From contig JAJDCQ010000236.1 of NCBI GenBank assembly GCA_029260755.1, positions 1-64,000 on the forward strand: a stretch of 64,000 bases of DNA, written 5' to 3'. The stretch is from Planctomycetota bacterium (GTDB taxonomy: Bacteria > Planctomycetota > J058 > JAJDCQ01). The notes under the pieces were generated by a model, which searched no databases, was not told where the DNA came from, and saw nothing but the letters and a program-made list of their open reading frames with translations. Of the stretch, positions 23,845 to 32,200 are shown one piece after another. Each line of letters opens with the position of its first letter. The stretch's first letter is position 1. A program made the position numbers and the translations under genes.

Positions 23845-25674
23845 TCAGTCCTCGTCGTCGAGCTCGTCGTCGCCGTCGAGCCCTCGGGCATCCTCGTCGT
23901 CGTCCTCCCCGTCCTCGTCGTCGGCCAAGGAGCGTTCCGACCTGGCCGCCGACATGATCGCCTTTCGGGCGTCGGGATCCTCTCGGAATCGTTCGCCCGA
24001 GCACCACCCGATGAGGCGCGCGCCGTCGCTCGCGAGGACGAGGTCAATCAACCGTCTCGGCGGCCAGCCGACCCGGTTGGGCTTCGCGACGATTACGAGG
24101 ACTCGGTCGCGGAGCTGTCCGCCGTCGAGCGCTGCAGCGACGATTCGGTGGCCTTGCGTTGGGAAGAGAATGACGGGACGCCGGGAGCGGACGGCCGCGA
24201 CGAGGCCGACTCGATACCACATGGGGCGTCGAACGTCCTGTCCGAGCGCGTCGAGCGAGACCGCCGGAGCCGCACTGAAGCCGAGCGTCGCGAGCTCTCG
24301 CTGGAGCTCGTCATCAGCCAGGCCCCCGAGGCCGAACGCGGCGCGGAGCGAGACGCCCGGAATCGGCGAAGGGACGACGAAGATCGTGGCGTCGGACTCG
24401 GCTTCGCGAGCAGCGGCGAAGAGAACCGCGGCGGCGGTTCGGTCGGGCTCATGGTGAAGGAGGAGGAGGATCGATCCGGTCGCCAGGCCGGTCTCGTCCA
24501 TCCCACTCGGGAGCTCGTCGGCGCGGACCCGAATCGGATGATCGGCCGGGTCGGACGTCTCGGGAGCGATCGATGCTGGCGCGCGCTCCGCGTCCATGAC
24601 GAAGCGGTGGTAGTCAGCCAGAGCCGGGGACAGCCGGGCGGCCGTCGCCGCGGCCGCTCCGAGGCGTCTGAAGTTCTGAAGGAGGAGCCACGTCCCGACG
24701 AGGAGCGCGCTGGCCGTCCAGACTTCGCCAAGGATGATCTCGCGCGACGGCCCGCTGAGGAGCACGACCACGATCGGGATCGTGATCGCGGCGAGAACGC
24801 TCGAAGCGAGGCGGCTCGTGCTCCGAGCCAGGATCCGGGCGAAGAAGGCCCCGTCGCGACGCTCGGCGGCGCCGCCGGGCGGGTGTCCGAGTCGCTCGGC
24901 GGGCATCGGCGCCGCGCTGGTTCGGGCGAGCCCGGAGAGGGCTCGAAGCTCTCGTCCGGCTCGTGACGTCTCCTCGTCGAACTCGCGCGTCGCGGCCGCG
25001 GTCCGATGCGTGATCTGGAGATGGACGAGGAACAGGGCCGCGGCCAGCGGAGCGATGGCGAGCGCGAGGGTCGGGCTGATCACGGCGAGGGCGACGCCGT
25101 AGAAGATGACGAGAAGGGTCGGCTCCACTGCGGCAAGGGTCACCACGAGAAGCCGACCGCAGAGTCGCGCCTCCGTCCTGAAGTCGCGTCGACCCGGGCG
25201 AGTGAGCAGGGCGAGGCTGGCCTGCGGGCTGGCCGGGTGGGGCAGGCGACTGATGAGTGAGAGGGCGCGGCTGCGGCACGTCTCGCCGTACTGACGTCGG
25301 AGACCGATGGAGATCGTGCTCGCGACGTAGGAGAGGACGCCCGATGTCAGCAGGAGGAGGGCCGCGGCGATCGCGATCGCCGCGGCCAGACGCCCGTCCG
25401 CCGGCAGCGTCTGCCCGGCAATCACGATGGGGCCGCTCGCTTCGAGGGCACGGGCGTAGACGACGACGAGGCTGAAGGCGGCTCCTTGTGCGACGACGGC
25501 TACCGGCGCTGCGACGAGGGAGGCGAGCACCGAGCCGCGCCGACTCCAGAGCGCGTCAGCGACGAGCCACCACAGGAGCCTGAACCGTCCGGCGCGCGGT
25601 GGCGTCTCGCTCTGCGCCTTGGCGCCGACCGTCGGAGACGTCTCGCGGCCCTCGGCGAGGGTGGGGGCGGTCAC
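23845..25674 (-). CDS. ABC-exporter-like membrane protein with degenerate nucleotide-binding domain
   Basis: The 609-residue product has six hydrophobic segments (about 47-75, 95-120, 173-196, 200-222, 285-308, 313-333), the layout of a type IV ABC exporter half. From about residue 380 the sequence follows an ABC ATPase in outline but lacks its motifs: where Walker A is expected there is GSILLLLHHEPDRTAA, where LSGGQ is expected there is RRPMWYRVG, and where Walker B is expected there is RRPVILFPTQGH. The tail is very acidic (DDEDGEDDDEDARG). The GTG start overlaps the stop of the PQQ gene as GTGA. ATP hydrolysis is unlikely; a regulatory or partner subunit role is inference. Confidence 0.75.
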   Translation of the reverse strand: MTAPTLAEGRETSPTVGAKAQSETPPRAGRFRLLWWLVADALWSRRGSVLASLVAAPVAVVAQGAAFSLVVVYARALEASGPIVIAGQTLPADGRLAAAIAIAAALLLLTSGVLSYVASTISIGLRRQYGETCRSRALSLISRLPHPASPQASLALLTRPGRRDFRTEARLCGRLLVVTLAAVEPTLLVIFYGVALAVISPTLALAIAPLAAALFLVHLQITHRTAAATREFDEETSRAGRELRALSGLARTSAAPMPAERLGHPPGGAAERRDGAFFARILARSTSRLASSVLAAITIPIVVVLLSGPSREIILGEVWTASALLVGTWLLLQNFRRLGAAAATAARLSPALADYHRFVMDAERAPASIAPETSDPADHPIRVRADELPSGMDETGLATGSILLLLHHEPDRTAAAVLFAAAREAESDATIFVVPSPIPGVSLRAAFGLGGLADDELQRELATLGFSAAPAVSLDALGQDVRRPMWYRVGLVAAVRSRRPVILFPTQGHRIVAAALDGGQLRDRVLVIVAKPNRVGWPPRRLIDLVLASDGARLIGWCSGERFREDPDARKAIMSAARSERSLADDEDGEDDDEDARGLDGDDELDDED

Positions 25675-26885
25675 TCGATCTCGATGCAGACGAGCTCGCC
25701 CTGGGGGCTCCGGCAGAAGAGGCGGCCGTGCGCCATCACGGGCGCCGACCAGCAGCCGCGGGCGCGGAGGACCTTCTTCTTCAGGACGGGCTTGAAGCCC
25801 TTCTCGCTCGCGGGGGCCATCATGAGGTCGCCGCCGTCGGAGAGGACGATGAGCTTGTCGCCGGCCCGGATCAGGGCGCCCTTGCCGCTCGCCCGCTCCG
25901 ACCACATCGTCTTGCCGTCGCTCACCCGGAGGCAGCGGAGCACGGCGTCGTCGATGCCGTAGATGTAATCGCCCACCCGGACGCACGTCGCCATGTGGTT
26001 GCGCATGTTCTTGTTGCGCCAGGCCTCGGTCAGCGTCTTCCCGTCGAACTTCACGAGAGCGCAGCCGGTGTTGTAGCCCGACGAGATGAAGATCTCGGAG
26101 CCATCCTCGGAGACGAGCGGCGTGGCGGCGTTGACGTCGTAGTCGGTCTTCCAGTTGAAGCTCGCGACCTGGTTCCCGTCGCTCGGGTTCAGGATGATGA
26201 GGCCGCGCGCGGGGAAGACGGCGATGAACTTCTTGCCATCGCGCTCGAACGCGACCGGCGACGAGTAGCCGGCGCCGTAGTTGGTCGTCTTCCAGATCGC
26301 CTTGCCGGTCTTGACGTCGAACGCCGCGATGACGCCGACATCGACGATGACGGCGTTGCCCAGGACGAGCGGCGAGCCGGAGAAGCCCCACTGGGGAACG
26401 CGCGCGCCGAGCTGGCTACCGAGGTCGGCGTTCCAGAGAACCTTACCCTTCTTCGCGTCGAAGGCGTGGAGCTGCGCCTCGCGGCTGATGGTGAAGAGCC
26501 GGCCGTCGGCGAGGCTCGGCGTGCCCGAGGGGCCGCCGGCGTTCATGTTGTCGTAGATCTTGCACGGGTAGCCGTACTGCCAGATGGCCTTGCCCTTCTT
26601 GGCATCGAAGCAGACGACGATGTCGTTACCCTTGTTGTAGCCCATCGTGTAGACGCGGTCGTCGGTCGCGACGGCCGTCGCGTAGCCGTTGCCGACGCCC
26701 TTCGACCAGCGAGGCTTCAGCTTGACCTTGGGCCACTTGGCGAAGACCTCGCCGGGGACGTTGCCATCGCGGGACGGGCCGAGCCATTGGGCCCAGTCGC
26801 CCTCGTCCGCGCGTGCGCCGGCGGTGATGCCGAGACCCAGGATGACGGCGACGGCGAGGGCGGGAAGCGAACGCGGAGCGCGCAT
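25671..26885 (-). CDS. Exported PQQ-like beta-propeller repeat protein
   Basis: The 404-residue protein has a signal peptide (LPALAVAVILGLGITAGARA). The mature part consists of propeller blades with the PQQ/BamB-type pattern: FDAKKGKAIWQY, FDAKKGKVLWNA and FDVKTGKAIWKT. Proteins of this type are very common in Planctomycetota, where many are periplasmic and have no enzyme activity. No quinoprotein dehydrogenase active-site Asp or haem motif is evident, so a binding or scaffold role is more likely. It overlaps the ABC-exporter-like gene by four bases. Confidence 0.88.
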   Translation of the reverse strand: MRAPRSLPALAVAVILGLGITAGARADEGDWAQWLGPSRDGNVPGEVFAKWPKVKLKPRWSKGVGNGYATAVATDDRVYTMGYNKGNDIVVCFDAKKGKAIWQYGYPCKIYDNMNAGGPSGTPSLADGRLFTISREAQLHAFDAKKGKVLWNADLGSQLGARVPQWGFSGSPLVLGNAVIVDVGVIAAFDVKTGKAIWKTTNYGAGYSSPVAFERDGKKFIAVFPARGLIILNPSDGNQVASFNWKTDYDVNAATPLVSEDGSEIFISSGYNTGCALVKFDGKTLTEAWRNKNMRNHMATCVRVGDYIYGIDDAVLRCLRVSDGKTMWSERASGKGALIRAGDKLIVLSDGGDLMMAPASEKGFKPVLKKKVLRARGCWSAPVMAHGRLFCRSPQGELVCIEIE

Positions 26886-27016
26886 GGAAATCTCTCCTCG
26901 TGGGGCGGACAGGCCTACCGAGTGCCCTCCCAGCGTGCGCGAAGATCGGCCGGACGTCCAGAGGCCGGTCGGGCCCGGAGCGGCCGACGGCTCGTGGGAA
27001 CGGGGCCGCCGCGGCT

Positions 27017-27982
27017 ATGATGGCTGGCGTGAAGCACGCCCTCCCGCCGCCGAGCCAACGGGTGTTCGCCCTCCGCGCCCTCAAGACCCTGGCGCTCGCC
27101 GACGGCGAGCTCCATCCGCAGGAGCGGCGCCTCCTCGAGATCGCGGCGGACGCGATGGGGTTCTGCGAAGGCATCGAGAGCCTCGAGCCGATCGAGCCGG
27201 TCGCCCTCGCCGAGGGCCTGACCGACCTCGAGGCGCGTGTGTCGCTCATGCAGCGTCTCGTGATCCTCTCGACCCTCGACGCCGAGGTGAGCGAGGCGGA
27301 AGTGGACCTCCTCGAGCGCTTCGGCGACGCGCTCGGCGTCGACGAGCGCGCCGTCCACAACCTACGTCAGCTCGTGGAGGGTCACGTCTTCCGGATGGCG
27401 TTCGATCTGGGCCGCCGGTCGTTCCTGCCGACGAAGCTGAGATCGATCTGGAGCGAGCGCGGGCTCACGGGGTTGTGGGAGCTCGCCAAGCCGATGCTCG
27501 GCGTGCCCGACCCCGAGCTGGCCGCGCGGTTCGAGGCGCTCGGCGCGTTGCCCGGCGACACGTTCGGCTACGCCCTCTTCCATCAGTTCGTCGACAACGG
27601 GTTCGCCTACCCGGGGCAACGCTTCGGCGGAGCCGACTCGATCCTGTTCCACGATGCCGGTCACGTCCTCGCCGGCTACGACACCTCGCCCGCGGGCGAG
27701 CTGAAGGTGGCCGGCTTCCAGGCGGGCTACATGGACGAGGACGGCCTGGCGATGTTCCTGATGATCGCGTCCCTGTTCCAGCTCGGGATCGAGGAGCTCG
27801 CCCGCGCCCGCCGGGTGAAGGCGGAGAAGGGGATGCTCGACGTCGACTCGTTCCGCGAGGCATACGCGCGCGGAAGGGCGATGAACACGAACCTGCTGAC
27901 CTGGGACCCGTGGCCGTCGCTCGAGCGACCCCTCGAGGAGGTCCGCGCGGAGCTCGGCGTGCCGCCGCTGGCGGCCGAGTAG
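27017..27982 (+). CDS. TerB-like plus COQ4-like fusion protein
   Basis: The 321-residue protein starts at the ATG pair 27017/27020. Residues about 13-130 are helical with the acidic pattern ALADGELHPQERRLL and STLDAEVSEAEVDLLERF, as in TerB/DjlA-type domains. Residues about 180-300 contain FHDAGHVLAGYDTSPAGEL, which has the HD-x2-H-x11-E zinc-site pattern (H212, D213, H216, E228) that defines COQ4. In ubiquinone makers COQ4 takes part in quinone head-group decarboxylation/hydroxylation. Here the motif occurs with a fused N-terminal domain, so substrate and pathway are uncertain. No signal peptide is present. Confidence 0.72.
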   Translation: MMAGVKHALPPPSQRVFALRALKTLALADGELHPQERRLLEIAADAMGFCEGIESLEPIEPVALAEGLTDLEARVSLMQRLVILSTLDAEVSEAEVDLLERFGDALGVDERAVHNLRQLVEGHVFRMAFDLGRRSFLPTKLRSIWSERGLTGLWELAKPMLGVPDPELAARFEALGALPGDTFGYALFHQFVDNGFAYPGQRFGGADSILFHDAGHVLAGYDTSPAGELKVAGFQAGYMDEDGLAMFLMIASLFQLGIEELARARRVKAEKGMLDVDSFREAYARGRAMNTNLLTWDPWPSLERPLEEVRAELGVPPLAAE

Positions 27983-28007
27983 ACGGCGGTGGGCGGGCGT
28001 TCGCCTC

Positions 28008-28118
28008 TCAGGAGCCCTTGTTCTTCTTCTTCTCCTTCTTCTGCTTGCGCTTCTCCTTGGGGTTCAGTTTGGGCTTCTTCTGCGGCTCCCGCTTCTTGTC
28101 CTTGTTTCCCTTACCCAT
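28008..28118 (-). CDS. 36-residue lysine-rich protein
   Basis: The reading begins MGKGNKDKKREPQKKPKLNP and ends KKNKGS; about half of the residues are Lys or Arg and there is no hydrophobic core. GGGAGAAG lies about six bases upstream of the ATG. Small MGxGN...KKPKK proteins are scattered through bacterial genomes without a known role; this resemblance is from memory. It lies between convergent TerB-COQ4 and the selO stop, in a spot with no other gene. It may bind nucleic acid or ribosomes, which is inference. Confidence 0.6.
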   Translation of the reverse strand: MGKGNKDKKREPQKKPKLNPKEKRKQKKEKKKNKGS

Positions 28119-28237
28119 GTTTCTTCTCCCGCTGCTGGCCTGGAGGACCGCCGCGTCGATCGAGGAACGACGAGAGCGGACTTCCCGAGAACATCAACGT
28201 AACGGACGACGACGCGGAACACCAACTCCAGCCATCG

Positions 28238-29836
28238 CTAGGAGCTGCACGAGAGCATGGAGCAGCCGGGCCGGTTGCGGGCCCAGTCGGGGCGCTTGGC
28301 CGCGTAGACCGCCTCCTCCTCGGGCTGCTCGTCGTACGGGCGCCGCATGATGTCGAGGAGCTTGCGGACGCGGGTCGGGTCGCCGTTCTCGGCGTCGTCG
28401 ATGGCGAGCTGGGCGAGGCAGTTCCGGAGGACGAACTTCGGGTTGACCGCGTTCATCGCCGCGCGGCGGGCCGCGTCGGGGCGCCCCTCGGACCGGGCGC
28501 GGGCCGCCCAGCGGTCGACCCACGCGACGAGGGCGGCCCGCACCTCCTCGGTCGGCCCCGCCGCGTAGTAGGCGTCGAGGAGCGGGGCGATCCGCTCCGC
28601 GCCGGCGACACCCTCGGCGGTCGGGACCTCGGCGAGGCGCCGGTAGAAGATCGTCATGTCGGTCTCGGCGCGGACGAGGAGCCTCATGAGCTCGTCGACG
28701 AGCTCGTCATCGTCGTCGCGGGGCTCCGCCAGGCCGAGCTTGTCGTTCATCATCCGGCGGTGCCCCGCCTCGAACGTCGCGCCGTACACCCCCAGGGCGT
28801 CCTCGAGCGGGCTCGGGTCGCCGATGAGGGGGACGATCGCCTGCGCGAACCGGACCAGGTTCCACAGCGCGATCCCCGGCTGCTTGCCGTAGGCGTAGCG
28901 GCGGCCCTCGGCGTCGGTCGTGTTGGGCGTCCAGCCGGGGTCGAAGTCGTCGAGCCAGCCGTAGGGGCCGTAGTCGATCGTGAGGCCGAGGATCGACATG
29001 TTGTCGGTGTTCATGACGCCGTGGACGAAGCCGACCCGCATCCAGTGGACGATCATCTCGGCCGTTGTCCGGGCCACCTCGCGGAGCCAGGCGACGTAGG
29101 TGTCCGCGCCGGGCGCGCCGTCTCGGCCATCGAGCAGGTGCGGGAAGTGGGTCCGCAGGGTGTAGTCGGCGAGCGACCGGAGCAGGCCGTGCTCGTCGCG
29201 CGCGGCGAAGATCTCGTAGCTGCCGAAGCGCAGGAACGAGGGCGACACGCGGCAGACGATCGCGCCCGGCTCGGGCCGCGGGTTGCCGTCGTAGAGCATG
29301 TCGCGGATCACCTCGTCCCCGGTCGTGACGAGGGAGAGGGCGCGGGTCGTCGGCACGCCGAGGTGGTGCATCGCCTCGCTGCAGAGGAACTCGCGGATGC
29401 TCGAGCGGAGGACGGCCCGCCCGTCACCCATCCGCGAGTAGGGCGTCCGGCCCGCGCCCTTGAGCTGGAGCTCCCAGCGCTCTCCGGTGGCGTTGACGAC
29501 CTCGCCGAGCGAGATCGCGCGGCCGTCGCCGAGCTGCCCCGCCCAGTGGCCGAACTGATGCCCGCCGTAGCAGGCCGCCGTCGGCACCATGCCGGGCGCG
29601 AGGTCGTTGCCCGCGAAGACCGCCGCGAACTCGGCGGAGAGGCAATCCTCGTCGGTCAGCCCGATCAGCGCGGCCACCTCGGCGGCGTGGGCGACGAGCT
29701 CGGGGCCGGCCACGGGCGTCGGGGAGACGTTCGACCAGCACGCGCCGCGCACGTGGCGGGGGACGTTCCGGTCGTCGTCGTCACCGGGCAGCTCCCGGAT
29801 GAAGCTGTTGTCGAGCTCGAGGGTCAGCGCGGACAC
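28238..29836 (-). CDS. selO: Protein adenylyltransferase SelO (YdiU/UPF0061), cysteine form
   Basis: The 532-residue protein (GTG start) matches SelO pseudokinases along its whole length: YGGHQFGHWAGQLGDGRAISLGE, LQLKGAGRTPYSR, DGRAVLRSSIREFLCSEAM, GVMNTDNMSILGLTIDYGP and NPKFVLRN. SelO enzymes transfer AMP from ATP to Ser/Thr/Tyr of redox proteins. The C-terminus is GCSMLSCSS, where the last Cys stands at the position of selenocysteine in animal SelO, so this copy does not use TGA. It is a single gene with a 262-bp upstream gap. Confidence 0.95.
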   Translation of the reverse strand: MSALTLELDNSFIRELPGDDDDRNVPRHVRGACWSNVSPTPVAGPELVAHAAEVAALIGLTDEDCLSAEFAAVFAGNDLAPGMVPTAACYGGHQFGHWAGQLGDGRAISLGEVVNATGERWELQLKGAGRTPYSRMGDGRAVLRSSIREFLCSEAMHHLGVPTTRALSLVTTGDEVIRDMLYDGNPRPEPGAIVCRVSPSFLRFGSYEIFAARDEHGLLRSLADYTLRTHFPHLLDGRDGAPGADTYVAWLREVARTTAEMIVHWMRVGFVHGVMNTDNMSILGLTIDYGPYGWLDDFDPGWTPNTTDAEGRRYAYGKQPGIALWNLVRFAQAIVPLIGDPSPLEDALGVYGATFEAGHRRMMNDKLGLAEPRDDDDELVDELMRLLVRAETDMTIFYRRLAEVPTAEGVAGAERIAPLLDAYYAAGPTEEVRAALVAWVDRWAARARSEGRPDAARRAAMNAVNPKFVLRNCLAQLAIDDAENGDPTRVRKLLDIMRRPYDEQPEEEAVYAAKRPDWARNRPGCSMLSCSS

Positions 29837-29969
29837 GGGGCGTCCCTTCGCGGGTGGGTCGATGCGGAATCGGAGGAGCGATCGGGGCCGCGGCGATCCG
29901 CAAGCACAGTCTAGCCGCTTCGAGCCCCCGCGCGACTCCCCAGGCGACGTGCACGATCGGATCCGCTTC

Positions 29970-29987
29970 CGTATCGGATCCGATACG
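29970..29987. promoter_or_regulatory. Perfect 18-bp palindrome
   Basis: CGTATCGGATCCGATACG is a perfect inverted repeat lying between the divergent selO and the NTF2-like gene. Its core ATCGGATCCG also occurs 19 bp upstream (29955-29964), giving two half-overlapping sites. This is the form of an operator for a dimeric repressor. The regulator is unknown. Confidence 0.5.
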
Positions 29988-30098
29988 AGCGCGACCGACG
30001 ACCGCGCCCAGCCGCCCGAAGACGGGGCCTCGCCCGGTCGGCGCGTCCTTTGCGAGGTCGATCTCGACGAAGGGAATCCAACCGAAAGAGGTCACGAC

Positions 30099-30596
30099 AT
30101 GATCACCAAGAGAGCGCTCACCCTCACCGCCGTCCTCGGCATCGCCACGGCGTCGCTCGTCGCCGGAGCCGGCGTGCTTCACGCCGGGGACCCCGATGAC
30201 GACGCGCTCGTGCGCGGCGTCGTCGATCTCCACGTTCGCGGCATCGTCGAGAGCGACGAGGCGTTGCTCCGCCAGGCCTGGGATGTGGAGGCGGCCGACA
30301 TCAAGCGGATCGGTCCAGACGAAGCCGGCGCGGAGTCGGTCAGCGCGAAGCCGATCACCGACGCCTTCGCCCTGTGGACCGCGAAGCGCACCGCGGGAAC
30401 GACCGCGCGGATCACCGAGGTCGACGTCCTCGCCGGCCGGATCGCCACGGTCGAGCTCGAGCTGACCTGGAATGGATCGCGCTACGTGGACCTGTTGACG
30501 CTCCTCAAGGTCGGCGACCGATGGCGGATCGTCGCCAAGGTCTACGTCGAGCGGGACGCGAGCCCGAGGCGAGCGGCGGGCGGATACGGAGGCTAG
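30099..30596 (+). CDS. Exported NTF2/SnoaL-like protein
   Basis: The 165-residue product starts at ATG 30099 with AAAGAGG just upstream. A signal peptide (ALTLTAVLGIATASLVAGA, LHA-GD) is followed by a 110-residue cone-shaped alpha+beta domain: ALVRGVVDLHVRGIVESDEALLRQAW at the first helix, then the strands ATVELELTWNGSRYVDLLTLLKVGDRWRIVAKVYV typical of the NTF2-like superfamily (lumazine-binding-like/DUF4440 type). Such domains bind small ligands or act as subunits. No catalytic residues can be assigned. It is followed by a lipoprotein gene 87 bp away. Confidence 0.78.
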   Translation: MITKRALTLTAVLGIATASLVAGAGVLHAGDPDDDALVRGVVDLHVRGIVESDEALLRQAWDVEAADIKRIGPDEAGAESVSAKPITDAFALWTAKRTAGTTARITEVDVLAGRIATVELELTWNGSRYVDLLTLLKVGDRWRIVAKVYVERDASPRRAAGGYGG

Positions 30597-30683
30597 CGAG
30601 CCTCGAAGACGGAGCTTCACTCGGTGGCTGGCGCTGGCGTCCTTCGCCCGACACGATGAGTCGGAGCCTGGAGGAGCGACAAG

Positions 30684-31415
30684 GTGAACGGACGCGCGCT
30701 GGTCTTCTCGTCGGTCTTCGTCGCCGCGTCCGTCGCCGGCCTCGGCTGCGAGAGCGGCCCGGCCGAGCGACGGCCCCCTCGCCGCCCGCGGCCCCACGAG
30801 ATCCACCCCGAACAAGAGGATCCGCTCCTCTCCGGACGGGCGCGGGCGAACGACGCGCCGGGTGGCGAGGACCGCTGGTCGATGGACGCGATGCTGCGGT
30901 CGGGCGACCCGGATCGGCCGAACGTGATGGTCGAGCTCGCCGTCGTCGATCAGACCCAGGCGCGTCGCCTCGACGTCGGCGTCTCGGTGAGCGGCTCGTT
31001 CGTCCACGGCGTCGTGGCCCTCGGCGGAAGCGTACGCGCGGGCTCGAACCGGTCCCGGGCGCGAACCTCGAGCTCGACCTTCGTCGTCGTCCAGGCGGGC
31101 TCGTGGGGCTCGATCAGCCTGACCGACGATGCGCGCAGCCTCTGTGGGCCCTGGGCGGGGATCCAGGTCGGCGTTCTGGGGATCCGCGCCGACGGGACGA
31201 TCGAGGTCGAGCTGGCGCCGTATGTGAGCCCGACGTCCCGGCGCGGCGAGCAGCTCCGCGGCGCGACGCGGGTCCGCCTTCCGTCTGGCGCCTCGATGGT
31301 GATCGGCGGGTTCGAGCAGTCGGAGTCGCGCTCGACGTCGGGCTGGGGCCACACCCGCGAGCACGAGTCGAGCCGCCGCCTCATCGCCGTGCTGACCGTA
31401 CGGATCATCGGCTGA
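30684..31415 (+). CDS. Mini secretin-like lipoprotein
   Basis: GTG 30684 has a strong GGAGGAG nine bases upstream. The 243-residue product has a lipobox GLGC (C22). Further on, NVMVELAVVDQTQARRLDVGV matches the first strand of secretin domains (V-x-x-E-x-x-V/I-x-E/D), and LRGATRVRLPSGASMVIGGFEQ matches their C-terminal beta-lip signature (TTVRVPDGQTVVLGGL in classical secretins). The segment between is short, so only the secretin core is present and no N0/N1 domains. Full secretins form outer-membrane pores; a pore role for this short form is uncertain. The next gene is a broken kinase. Confidence 0.6.
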   Translation: MNGRALVFSSVFVAASVAGLGCESGPAERRPPRRPRPHEIHPEQEDPLLSGRARANDAPGGEDRWSMDAMLRSGDPDRPNVMVELAVVDQTQARRLDVGVSVSGSFVHGVVALGGSVRAGSNRSRARTSSSTFVVVQAGSWGSISLTDDARSLCGPWAGIQVGVLGIRADGTIEVELAPYVSPTSRRGEQLRGATRVRLPSGASMVIGGFEQSESRSTSGWGHTREHESSRRLIAVLTVRIIG

Positions 31416-31479
31416 GGCCGTCCCTGATGGCCGCGGACCAGGCGACCGAGTGTCCGGAGGAATCGGAGAGGGGCGCGGG

Positions 31480-32153
31480 ATGACCGGACGAGGTCCGAGT
31501 CAGCCGATCAGGCGTCGCCTGGGGCGCTTCGAGATCGTTCGCGAGCTCGGGCGGGGCGGCATGGGCGTGGTCTACGTGGCTCGCCACCCCGACCTCGACC
31601 GGCTCGTCGTGCTCAAGGTGCTCCTCGGCGACGCCGCGAGCGACCCCGAGCGGGTCGAGCGCTTCGGTCGCGAGGCTCGCGCGGTGGCGCGGCTTCGTCA
31701 CCCGGGGATCGTGTCGGTGCACGACGCGGGCGTGGCCGAGGGCGGCGAGCCCTACATCGTGATGGATCTGGTCGAGGGCGAGTCGCTCGCGGCGAGATTG
31801 AAGGGCGGCGGACCGCTGGCGCCGACGGACGCGGCGGACGTCGCGCTGAAGCTCGCCCGGGCGCTGGCCGTCGCGCACGACAACGGCGTACTCCATCGCG
31901 ACATCAAGCCGGCGAACGTCCTCATCGCGCGGGAGACGGGCGAGCCCGTCCTGCTCGACTTCGGGCTCGCCAAGGATCTCGGGCGAGGGGCGGCCCGGCA
32001 GCTGACGGTGACCGGGCAGATGCTCGGCACGATCGACTACATGTCTACGACGCGAGCGTCGCGCGGGTCGCGAACCGCGCCAAGATTCCCCGAGGTCGCG
32101 ACTCGGACTACTGCATCGGCTTCCGGATCCTCATCGAGGATGCGTCGCCGTGA
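31480..32153 (+). pseudogene. Remnant of a Ser/Thr kinase-SUMF1 fusion gene
   Basis: From ATG 31480 an intact kinase N-lobe and half C-lobe can be read: LGRGGMG, VVLKV, HRDIKPANV, DFGLAKDL and GTIDYMS near 32043. There the kinase stops matching just before the expected PEQ. From 32043 the +1-shifted frame reads VYDASVARVANRAKIPRGRD and then SDYCIGFRIL, ending at TGA 32151-32153. This is the usual C-terminal end of a formylglycine-generating-enzyme (SUMF1) domain (R-x-A-x-R...GFR). An internal deletion of the rest of the kinase and most of the SUMF1 domain, with frameshift, explains it. Kinase-SUMF1 fusions are known in Planctomycetota and Myxococcota. Confidence 0.75.
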
Positions 32154-32200
32154 GCTCGCGGGGCCGGCCTTCGTCCGGGGTCGAGGTGGATTGAGGCGCG

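Noticed and set aside
28238..28270. SelO C-terminus as a second selenoprotein
   Set aside because: The codon at the Sec position is for Cys (SCSS) and the frame ends normally.
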